Source: Lachnospiraceae bacterium (lineage in GTDB: Bacteria > Bacillota > Clostridia > Lachnospirales > Lachnospiraceae). From it: a stretch of 64,000 nucleotides of DNA. The position numbers and the translations under genes were made by a program. The notes under the pieces were generated by a model. That model saw only the letters and a list, made by a program, of their open reading frames with translations. It had not been told where the DNA came from and made no database searches. Numbering within the stretch: the stretch's first letter is position 1; each line of letters begins with the position of its first letter. The DNA lies in assembly GCA_017525525.1 (NCBI GenBank), contig JAFXSQ010000017.1, forward strand, positions 1-64,000, written 5' to 3'. This document shows, one piece after another, positions 58,601-64,000 of the stretch.

Positions 58601-60630
58601 AGCTCGATACTCAGGTGTATGAATATAAGGAGGAGTGCTGCAATCTCGCGCAGGAGGCGATGAATATCATCGATACGCTCGTGGATAAGACCCTTTATGC
58701 GGATATCCTAAAGCCTCTTGCCAAGCTTGCGTCGATAGATGCAGACAAGATCACACCTTCAGAGCTGTTCAAGCTGATCAATGAAGTGGATAAGCTTGCG
58801 GATGAGATGGAGGAGGGAGTAAGAAAGAAGGATCTTACCGGCTTTACACAGAAATGGTTTGATGCCCTCGGCTCGGACAGGTTCGCAGGTATATCCGAAT
58901 CGGATTCCTTTGAAGGTCTTGTAAAGCTCTGCAACGATACATACAAGGAGTGTAAGGCATCAAGGAGCGAGCAGGAGGATAATGCCATAAATCTCGCGAA
59001 GGAAAAAGCCTTAGATGCAGAGCGTGAGCTTAAGGCTAAGGTTAAGGAAGCGAAAGAGCGGGAAGAAAAGGAAAAGATCGAGGAAAAGCTTAAAGAGTAT
59101 AATAAGCAGCTCGGAGATCTGGAGAGAGAAGGCGAGAACCTCGACGATATCCAGGCGTTGGAAACAAATGCAAAGGCCAGAAGGACAACGCTCAAGAAAG
59201 CCTATATGGAGGTACGAAAGAAGAGGGTTACTGCCCAGGATAAGACAAAGACGTTTGAAGACGGAACTATATCTTACGACAATTTTGTTCAGATATTCGC
59301 TTCGAAGGGAGTCAAATTAGTGGAAGGAAGCACTAATCTTAATCTGATCAATGCTGTCTTCAATTTGCTTCCGGCAGAGACCACCGGTGAGGAGATAGAG
59401 AAGCTTGCTGCTTTTGCACCGTTTAATTCTAATCAGATGCCCGGGTTCCTGCGTGAAGTAGAAAAGTACAAGAAGAAGGCCGGTAAAGCTGTATGGATTA
59501 AGACATCCAGGGAGTATATCGACGACATCGAAAGCTTCATCAAGCGAATCAATAATGTCGACGAAGAGCTCAAGACCATTGATAAAAGAAAGAAGTTTGA
59601 TCCTGTTGATGCCGCCGCCGGGGAGAATGACGGAGAGATAGTCGACAATAACCAGGATAATAATCAGGTTGTTGAGGCAAGAGAAAGCCGGAGGATAACG
59701 GATGCGCTTAACAGGGATATAGGCAGATGCAGGAACTATGACGCTGTACATGCGGCGGTGAATAACCATCGCAATACACAGATGGGTTATAATGAAATGC
59801 TGGTGCATGCATCCTACTCGTTAGCAGCGGTACAGCTTGAAAACGAGGGTAAGAGATTCTCTGTCAAGGAGCTTAAAGCCAGGGCCAAGAGTATCGCCGG
59901 TTCATACTTCGGAGAGGATAATCGGGAGAAGTATACATATCAGAAGCTTAAGAAATCCCTCTTATCCAAGGATAACGCCGTTTCTCTTAACAGACATATG
60001 GTGAATGATATGTACGGTGTATTCAAGAAGGCTGATATGAAGAAGTATATCAAGGATATGACAAAGCTTGAGTTCAATATGATGAACAGGATAGATCCTT
60101 CCGTGAGAAGTGCGGAATATCAGGCTCTTGTCAGAGCCGTTCGGAATGCGTCGCAGATAGTTCTTTCGAAAAACTACGATGCGAATATAAATGCAATCGC
60201 AGATGCCAACTTAAGGCTTATAACCGCGGCTTTCAAGTATATGGATGACAAGAAGAGCGTGAGGTCAAGCTGGGACGGCAAGGCCAGGTTCGAGAATGCA
60301 TTGGACGCTATCGCCATAGTCAGGACCTATGCTCACGGAACAGAGGAAATGATCGACCGGTATGTCGCATCCATCAACAGGAAGCGTAAGACCGAGTCTG
60401 CCAATGCAAGATGGCACGTGGACATCAATAACTTCGGAGCGCGGAATGCCGAGCAAAAGGAGATTGCCCGTGAGGATGACAGGAAGCTCGGAAGAAAGGA
60501 AATGTTCTCGAGGATCAAGCAGGAGAGAAATCAGATCATAGACAATCCTGTGAATCAAGGCGGTGACCTTGCCGATGATGTATTTAATGCGATGAGAAAA
60601 AACAGCATCAAGATCAAAGAAGAGAATTAG
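52678..60630 (+). CDS. Giant helical protein with two tandem duplications, 2650 residues
   Basis: ATG 7 nt after AGGAGG. No signal peptide or membrane segment; highly charged and mostly helical. Segment A (about 1-300) is repeated divergently at about 651-900: both have a W-F-x-x-x-x-x-K-A region, then a KF/RLP-K-K turn and a long helical array. An acidic Glu/Asn linker (about 590-645) separates them. Segment B (about 1174-1640) is repeated at 1652-2112: GWNESEKDMARLIEYLR and GWEESERSIAEMIEAIR open the units and DTYKNYNTERS and DTYKECKASRS close them. A coiled coil follows (about 2105-2190), then a C-terminal part with the module shared with the 5247 and 62242 products (about 2475-2570). I recognise no family. 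A scaffold or intracellular effector role is speculation. It uses 12 percent of the window. Confidence 0.85.
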   Translation: MADYKGLSKKAKEVLKKTGIVIEGSEASIDFLCDSYLLAEEGMTVADIMKLSDEDKVQYAEKMAKVFEKRPVIGEMEGGAEAAAENVRWFGAFFAKAVAGLKGSGVKFPEKKQLESIDRIKTLEGSDFMYAAEYGRRFQLYTEVLTDSYGVGLTDKSNTYGIDRGKEFVKAYGGVDEEKNSARKAMYKTSFEGNNQIFSRDMSMLTTLATVLVANEKLRDKKEKPEQKAYYKAVLELKLVRDFYGADIGAASSNEHVLRGLENRGWMGMSLIDKKFDTESKYAKLDDLKLDEDEINGLLTEPAEDEVKEYLDSEKKKNQVYNCMGIYHDKEMFEKVKGFNASANYDLYDLLEGPEGEKVIQKGNFSIDLIRKLGDARIETLARKYDEVFAGLVLSEQAHNWKHEELIEHHRSPSNDGGFRITMKGFDSWNTIDIRTFLTMKMSIGNTEESEDKKTKAAIMCALGTEELYYEPTFAYLRNGNEDFKRSKNYFSLSVIKTKEEYEATVQEERLKADQRASDREKNILEYEERQRKFSKTAAWDEVRKPARKKVKKEADKEDKQFGLNHNKVEEYYIADRNAFNLDALQDEPGEQEKKPKIKETDEIIAAIYREMEERENGEINENEENENEIKVNDKEEAEEAAEAPDFYKENPYMRGLQFMDFMSGDEDAYMAVMKEAGFMEEDPADLSGYMFIYAISEKGLSLDDLYGKTPEEKKAIGDEFLANLKKKGNIKKNEECTKWFAGMLSKAMSSLKKEGVRLPKDNLFESAEAADRIRFTKFWAVAIVGDLFTTWTINSIIDSTRSYADTFKAAYGDALYDDKKIGSEISSLGYAFNTVMDDAQSLERRLKTKLVGELYLADRKLFDIDDAKDYEQYRIFLNKCLEGTCFGFSGLFSEKEMKKLISTPLRKLEKSDADLCEKAKAAISRAVKRNAVTDYRNAENTKTSADRLQYKLDFMKAAGDMMLKDELLGTGYFDAVKDEKDEDKKKRLAVQLSGLKAAYKLKADEAKKKKQDTLADFFRSMEYFADVDGADLKYVCSLYPELKNLLDIVKDGLFMSSENGESVTEVYSAICQNPAEKQAADSYMEVVCRIKDLFAAADNGSAKKRKTGIEAALKKLSEAKNELLDTLLQNGKTILDKYAKKPISQNFPEHYKGDRFDISIRNADFMNKLQDKGWNESEKDMARLIEYLRLQTRSRYASAQMAQTDEDKEKFVYYETMYNSFPFPIDNVTVADSEVMKLQYAQWTVAFLEKYGKDPIFSGREDIIKNFTDNKETIIKGLEKSAKKEIDGLKGKSEEYGKKILNIISNDKYTGVKDKSFAEDYLEKFSAESLCSLYESLLRLEAPVLALKNGNYGVYSMAVVMREYMDQDTAHVLGGESAGAGRIKSLRDNAIISAIGKHFENPLVPFADDNIYALRKLKLIMRKKGIKQSYLDRTERRLIAREIGYKYFHEYKLLYKVWDGAIPQGDLTFEIDKNERKPRGVKLKRAIKDIRLEAADKLELQIYDFMEKGTMAANEALKLKGELKGEEFDGAREALNKLMNFDKNKTSLSVFHETLDELDASIEVLQKSGKADEKLVAKLDSFFERWIKRMDESNFSHIVNDSSVNSLIRICDDTYKNYNTERSPEQMERIRLAKERVSKQQEPPLDVVSLGWEESERSIAEMIEAIRRNALARYSQARIDAKADAKDKKNAQIQAEVYKNMLEAFPFASNKAAAVKTATDKIYMIRWASCFIQKNKKSFLLEDSAELIEKFEASRAKALSSAEKDLLASLSDKPEKEKTLELIKLFESDKYATEQDTKSYAEAFLNKQTKAVSVSLFKSVLKEQAGKLKTSSLFKKVLNLKDGIVKDPEYGAAGNGVGMIRSVRDKMIIDSITDSVADPLSNKDDAYVWAVNNFKRYLKKQKLKVKPAEINKWEAEIISGSIKKDTFNEYKLLSKALKGDDKGNILLELGDKDEIKSFINTKALSDIRLDAVRKLDTQVYEYKEECCNLAQEAMNIIDTLVDKTLYADILKPLAKLASIDADKITPSELFKLINEVDKLADEMEEGVRKKDLTGFTQKWFDALGSDRFAGISESDSFEGLVKLCNDTYKECKASRSEQEDNAINLAKEKALDAERELKAKVKEAKEREEKEKIEEKLKEYNKQLGDLEREGENLDDIQALETNAKARRTTLKKAYMEVRKKRVTAQDKTKTFEDGTISYDNFVQIFASKGVKLVEGSTNLNLINAVFNLLPAETTGEEIEKLAAFAPFNSNQMPGFLREVEKYKKKAGKAVWIKTSREYIDDIESFIKRINNVDEELKTIDKRKKFDPVDAAAGENDGEIVDNNQDNNQVVEARESRRITDALNRDIGRCRNYDAVHAAVNNHRNTQMGYNEMLVHASYSLAAVQLENEGKRFSVKELKARAKSIAGSYFGEDNREKYTYQKLKKSLLSKDNAVSLNRHMVNDMYGVFKKADMKKYIKDMTKLEFNMMNRIDPSVRSAEYQALVRAVRNASQIVLSKNYDANINAIADANLRLITAAFKYMDDKKSVRSSWDGKARFENALDAIAIVRTYAHGTEEMIDRYVASINRKRKTESANARWHVDINNFGARNAEQKEIAREDDRKLGRKEMFSRIKQERNQIIDNPVNQGGDLADDVFNAMRKNSIKIKEEN

Positions 60631-60669
60631 AGCTGTGATTTTGATACGGAATCATGAATGTATTAGTTT

Positions 60670-60692
60670 TGTGACTTCAGATGTGCTATTTT
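60670..60692 (+). promoter_or_regulatory. Promoter with TGTGAC box, site 3
   Basis: TGTGAC (60670-60675), 8 nt, TGC-TATTTT (60684-60692). No -35. A perfect 10-bp palindrome ACTTATAAGT follows at 60695-60704, close to the expected start of transcription. Confidence 0.55.
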
Positions 60693-60694
60693 GC

Positions 60695-60704
60695 ACTTAT
60701 AAGT
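60695..60704. promoter_or_regulatory. Palindrome at the transcription start, operator candidate
   Basis: ACTTATAAGT is perfectly symmetric, and CACTTATA is repeated in direct orientation at 60712-60719. The position just downstream of the -10 would suit a repressor. Short AT-rich palindromes also arise by chance. Confidence 0.25.
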
Positions 60705-60734
60705 CAGGCAACACTTATAGTTAAGGAGGTAAAG

Positions 60735-62183
60735 ATGGATAGTACTAATCTTGATGAATTGTTTGGTGATTACGGAAACCCTACCGAGGAACAGCTTGAG
60801 CTTTCCGACAGGCTGTCCGGGCTGCTGACGCAGATCAGCGATTCTTATAACAATGCCTACAATATTGCAGAAAGAATTGAATTTGATGACGCTCTTATAG
60901 ATGAATTTCAGACCACTGCCGCAATGCTTGCATTAATGGAAGCTTCGGAAGAAAGCCATGATGATGCTAAAATGGTTGAGGATGGATACCTGAAGCTGAT
61001 CGATTGTCTGATCCGCATGGCCAAGGTGCTGAATCCGCTCTCGGGCTTCGGAAAAGAACGGCTTTTATCCGCCTATGAGGTTTTGGATACATTTGAGGAA
61101 ATATATCACCCTCTGTTAACAGCGATAAACAAGGATAATATCGATGCGTTTGTCGATCTGCTCTCCGACAAGGAGTACGACGAGGTCTTCTACGGAAGGA
61201 AGAAGGCAATCGGAGCGCTTCGCACCGAGGAAGACGGAACCTATGCCGCAGGAGTCGCGGTATACAGGATAGAGACTGCTCCTGTGCTCGATAATATGGT
61301 GATAAGGCTTGATCATATCTATGTTCACGAGGATTTCAGGTCACACGGAATCGCCAATCTGCTGATGGCCGCGGTTGTCCGCCCGATGCTTAAAGATCCG
61401 GCTTCAAGGCTCACCATAAGCTATATGCCTCATGGAACTACCGAAGAATACAGAGACGCCTACGCTCAGGCCATAGAGGATGAGTTTGACAGTACCGAAG
61501 AGTTCTTTAGTTCTTGGAAGCTGAGCTTTTCCCTGTCTTTCGGCAATAACTATTACATATCTCTTGAGGATGCCTCAAAGGCAAAATATATGCAAAACTC
61601 GACCAAGGGGATCGTGAGCTTAAAGCAGCTCGGCAGCAATAAGGACACTCTGTTAAGGAAATTCCTTGCAAAGTACAATGATGCTTACTACAAAGAGTTC
61701 CTTTCCGATTCCGATGGGTATTATGATGAAGATGTAAGCTGCGCTTACCTTGACTACGGAGAGTTACACTCCTTACTTCTCTCTCACCGCTATTATGACG
61801 GAACCTACACTGTAGATTTCCTCTGCCCCGACCTTGAGGATGAAATGGTTTTGCCGGAAACGGTAACCCGCCTGCTTCATTTTGCGACAGATGCTTGCAC
61901 CGAAAGGGGCGAGACGGATTCCATGATTGAAATACATATTGCCTCCGAGGAAGGCTACAGCTTACTCAGAAAGGAGCTTCCCGGTGCTAAAACAGCTCTT
62001 GTGTTTGAGGGTATACTTGCTCCGCTCGTTCCCGAAGAGACCTTATCCACCGAGCAGTGGGAAAAGCTCAGGGAAGAAGCAGAGCTTACCGGTAAATACA
62101 GCTACGACGAAAATGAATTTTCGTCGCTTTCGGAGGAAACAATAACGGATCGTATCACGGAGCATTTGAATTCATATACGTAA
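60735..62183 (+). CDS. GNAT-domain protein with long flanking regions
   Basis: 482 residues from the ATG 5 nt after AAGGAGGT; the longer frame runs back through the promoter. The N-terminal part (about 1-130) is acidic and helical. A GNAT core (about 130-250) has the acetyl-CoA motif LDHIYVHEDFRSHGIANLLM, with RSHGIA at 202-207 as the R/Q-x-x-G-x-A loop. The C-terminal half has a second strand-helix pattern reminiscent of GNAT but without the loop, perhaps a degenerate second domain. Thus it may acetylate a protein or small molecule. It lies between the giant gene and the 62242 gene; the same type of pairing, GNAT-like plus large helical protein, occurs at 4841-7523. Confidence 0.75.
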   Translation: MDSTNLDELFGDYGNPTEEQLELSDRLSGLLTQISDSYNNAYNIAERIEFDDALIDEFQTTAAMLALMEASEESHDDAKMVEDGYLKLIDCLIRMAKVLNPLSGFGKERLLSAYEVLDTFEEIYHPLLTAINKDNIDAFVDLLSDKEYDEVFYGRKKAIGALRTEEDGTYAAGVAVYRIETAPVLDNMVIRLDHIYVHEDFRSHGIANLLMAAVVRPMLKDPASRLTISYMPHGTTEEYRDAYAQAIEDEFDSTEEFFSSWKLSFSLSFGNNYYISLEDASKAKYMQNSTKGIVSLKQLGSNKDTLLRKFLAKYNDAYYKEFLSDSDGYYDEDVSCAYLDYGELHSLLLSHRYYDGTYTVDFLCPDLEDEMVLPETVTRLLHFATDACTERGETDSMIEIHIASEEGYSLLRKELPGAKTALVFEGILAPLVPEETLSTEQWEKLREEAELTGKYSYDENEFSSLSEETITDRITEHLNSYT

Positions 62184-62241
62184 AACAAGCCCGAACATGA
62201 AACAATCCTGCCAATACATTTTTAAAAAGGAGGCTAATGTC

Positions 62242-63696
62242 ATGGACGAATCATCATTCAACAACTCTTACGAAGAAGAGAGTATAGATAAAAAGAAAAG
62301 TATATCAATAATTGAGCAAGACGAGCAAAGCGTCAAATCTTCACTTAAAAGCAATATTTCAATAAGTGATGAATCAAGCGAAAAAGCATTCAAAAAAACA
62401 AAAAGCAAAAAGGATGTTGATCAAGACGAGGTCAGCCTGATAGTACCCAAAAATAAGATCAAACAAAAATCCCTGTCAAGTAAACAAAAGCTTATCCGTA
62501 ACGAGAAGCAAACCAAGGATTATACCAAATTGGGCATAAGCTTTGATCTTAAGGGAGTCAGCATCAACGATGCAGATTCGTCAAAAATGGTTGCGCTTAA
62601 AAGTGCGCTGAAGCAGTACCTTCTCGTTAAGAAGGAAATACTTGACAGCTATAGGAAGGACAAGAGAAAAGCAAACGTAGGGCCTGAGCTTATTCACAAA
62701 AGAGGGACTACCGGATTCGAATATGAAACCGATATTTACCAAGCGCTGGCAAAAAGACGTAGCGGTCTTACACTTCAAGATGAAGACACATTAAGAGAAG
62801 CTTACAACCGGGTTCAGATCGCGCTTATTAATTATGTCTCCGGAAAATGTATCTGGTTCAAGATAGGAAGAGGAAGGGCCCGCTTAAAGCAGGTCAAAGC
62901 CGTAGCCGATATGCTTCAAGCCGACAATCGGGAGTTTGGCCTCTCCGAGACAAGAAGCGAGCTTTACAATACACAAGAGTCAGTACAATTTGATGCTTCT
63001 CACGGAATATACCCCACCTATTACGGCGTGCTCAAGAATAAGGATTATATAGATAAGCGTCACGAACGCCTGAGAAGAGAAGGCCGGAACAACAGCTTGC
63101 ACTTAGGATGGTATGGTGCTCTGATCAAGGATATCGGAAATTGGGGGCTTGCGGCATACCACTTAGCCGGTGGAACAGCATTACGTACACTTGCAGTCCC
63201 TACCATGATCGCTGCAAATGCTATCGAGTTTGTTGGCAAAACCGCAAAGGTGGCCATGAAGGGACTGTCCATGGTTACAAACGGGATCTTCAGGCTGTTC
63301 AGAAGCCAAAAGCGTTGGAATATCAAAGTTAATAAGCACACCATGACTCACGGGTGGACGAGTCTTTCGGATGCAAGACTTATAAATTTGAATACATTGT
63401 TCTTCTTGCTCGGCACACCCATTTTAACCGTAAAGGATTCGGTACATTCCCTCTGCCGCTTTTTGAGGAACAAGTTCGGACCGGAACGCCCGGATAAATA
63501 TGTCAGCGACATTTGGCTGGAAGATACCAGAAGAACCCGTTTTATCTTAAAAAGGATATTCATGAATGCAAAGAAAAACATCCGAAGCTTCTTTGGCGCA
63601 GAGAAGCCGATCAGCGACAGAGCCGATGCGGAATACAGAGATATTCGAAGAGAATACGATGGTCAGGAAGATGAAGATTTCGATGACGAAGATTGA
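62242..63696 (+). CDS. Uncharacterized helical protein
   Basis: 484 residues. The ATG at 62242 is 10 nt after AAGGAGG; the longer frame has no RBS. Residues 1-95 are a charged low-complexity region rich in Ser, Lys, Glu and Asp. Residues of about 113-233 carry the helical module (S-K-M...L-K-Q-Y-L, then I-A-L-I-N-Y-V...R-G-R-A-R-L-K-Q-V) that resembles parts of the 5247 and 52678 products. Two hydrophobic stretches (about 300-345 and 380-400) could be membrane-associated or buried helices. The end is very acidic (DGQEDEDFDDED). No family recognised. It follows the GNAT gene by 58 nt, probably in one operon. Confidence 0.7.
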   Translation: MDESSFNNSYEEESIDKKKSISIIEQDEQSVKSSLKSNISISDESSEKAFKKTKSKKDVDQDEVSLIVPKNKIKQKSLSSKQKLIRNEKQTKDYTKLGISFDLKGVSINDADSSKMVALKSALKQYLLVKKEILDSYRKDKRKANVGPELIHKRGTTGFEYETDIYQALAKRRSGLTLQDEDTLREAYNRVQIALINYVSGKCIWFKIGRGRARLKQVKAVADMLQADNREFGLSETRSELYNTQESVQFDASHGIYPTYYGVLKNKDYIDKRHERLRREGRNNSLHLGWYGALIKDIGNWGLAAYHLAGGTALRTLAVPTMIAANAIEFVGKTAKVAMKGLSMVTNGIFRLFRSQKRWNIKVNKHTMTHGWTSLSDARLINLNTLFFLLGTPILTVKDSVHSLCRFLRNKFGPERPDKYVSDIWLEDTRRTRFILKRIFMNAKKNIRSFFGAEKPISDRADAEYRDIRREYDGQEDEDFDDED

Positions 63697-63718
63697 TCGT
63701 ACAACACGGGAAATCTAG

Positions 63719-63748
63719 GTTGCCACCGCGAAAACGCTTTGGTACAAT
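63719..63748 (+). promoter_or_regulatory. Promoter of the 64-aa membrane protein gene
   Basis: TTGCCA (63719-63724), an 18-nt spacer and TACAAT (63743-63748), with TGG before the -10 (extended). The leader is about 25 nt with a strong AAGGAGG. There is no TGTGAC box. Confidence 0.6.
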
Positions 63749-63778
63749 AAAAAATAAAATCAAGGAGGATCGCTATTT

Positions 63779-63973
63779 ATGGAAGTGGATGTCGAATTTG
63801 ACGTGACAGCAGACCATAATATAACTATTGGCGTAGCCTATGAGAGTGATCATCTTCACCTTAATGCTACAGATGCTACATCTGTCTCGATAAATGTAGT
63901 GGCATTGTTTTTTCTGATTTCCTTCGGGCTTATTAATGCCTGTATTGTTATATGCAAGCGGACCCAATGCTAA
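63779..63973 (+). CDS. Small single-helix membrane protein, 64 residues
   Basis: ATG 10 nt after GGAGG, TAA at 63971. The N-terminal 38 residues are acidic with alternating polar and hydrophobic residues (VDVEFDVTADHNITIGV), likely beta. One membrane helix (about 39-58, VNVVALFF-type) ends in a short basic tail KRTQC, so by the positive-inside rule the N-terminus is outside. No family recognised. Promoter, RBS and helix together make it more credible than a chance ORF. Confidence 0.6.
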   Translation: MEVDVEFDVTADHNITIGVAYESDHLHLNATDATSVSINVVALFFLISFGLINACIVICKRTQC

Positions 63974-63974
63974 G

Positions 63975-64000
63975 ATGGATCTGCTAAACCTGATCCGTTT
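63975..64000 (+). CDS. Possible start of a gene cut by the window end
   Basis: An ATG one base after the preceding TAA opens MDLLNLIRF and runs off the window. There is no RBS, so it would depend on coupling to the 64-aa gene. Nothing can be said about the product. Confidence 0.25.

Overview
The window looks like chromosomal DNA from an anaerobic, low-to-mid GC Firmicute of the Lachnospiraceae type (Butyrivibrio, Roseburia, Lachnospira or a relative). The basis is gene content and order: PPDK, miaB-mutS-mutL-miaA followed by an aluminium-resistance-type PLP protein, mreC-mreD-PBP2-rodA followed by a methylglyoxal synthase homolog, YggS-SepF-DivIVA-LspA-RluD, gap-pgk-tpiA, and ChW repeats on a secreted protein. 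Ribosome binding sites are strong AGGAGG types and several starts are TTG or GTG. No rRNA, tRNA, phage, transposase or CRISPR array was seen.

Layout. 0-3 kb: divergent promoters and ppdK. 3-7.5 kb: a lipoprotein, a membrane protein, a small GNAT-like protein and a 758-residue protein with a PI3K/PI4K-like kinase signature, all uncharacterized. 7.5-14.7 kb: an MBOAT/DHHW O-acetylation pair and a large secreted IdeS-like cysteine peptidase with beta-helix and ChW repeats. 14.9-18.5 kb: an AGCS symporter and an NCS2 purine permease, separated by a palindromic element. 18.6-25.5 kb: VanY-type carboxypeptidase, TPR protein, RsmF-type methyltransferase, RluA-type synthase, RecU and NadE. 25.7-34.2 kb: miaB-mutS-mutL-miaA and a PLP enzyme; mutL is split by one in-frame TAG. 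34.2-40.9 kb: elongasome operon (mreC, mreD, PBP2, rodA), an atypical MgsA homolog and a DacA-type carboxypeptidase. 41-46.2 kb: HlyD-like protein, YggS, SepF, DivIVA, LspA, RluD. 46.5-50.3 kb: gap, pgk, tpiA and mscL. 50.5-64 kb: an accessory-looking block with two multi-TM proteins (one ending in a degenerate GGDEF-like domain), a 42-aa ORF, a 2650-residue protein built from two tandem duplications, a GNAT-containing protein, another unknown protein and a 64-aa membrane protein.

The most interesting signal joins the 4.8-7.5 kb and 52-64 kb loci. Three promoters, in front of the small GNAT-like gene, the giant gene and the larger GNAT gene, share a TGTGAC box exactly 8 nt upstream of an extended -10 and lack a recognisable -35. 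Proteins in both loci appear to share a helical module, and each locus pairs a GNAT-like protein with large cytosolic helical proteins. This could be a co-regulated, undescribed intracellular system; its function cannot be read from the sequence.

Intergenic regions carry several families of structured repeats: a two-copy ~115-bp element with conserved core and covarying stems, a CTTARYGA hairpin family around the glycolytic genes, a 50-nt repeat that also forms one arm of a 183-bp palindromic element, and fragments of a GTGTCATCCTGAAC-type repeat. Starts were moved from the longest ORF where a Shine-Dalgarno sequence and family alignment favoured a later codon.
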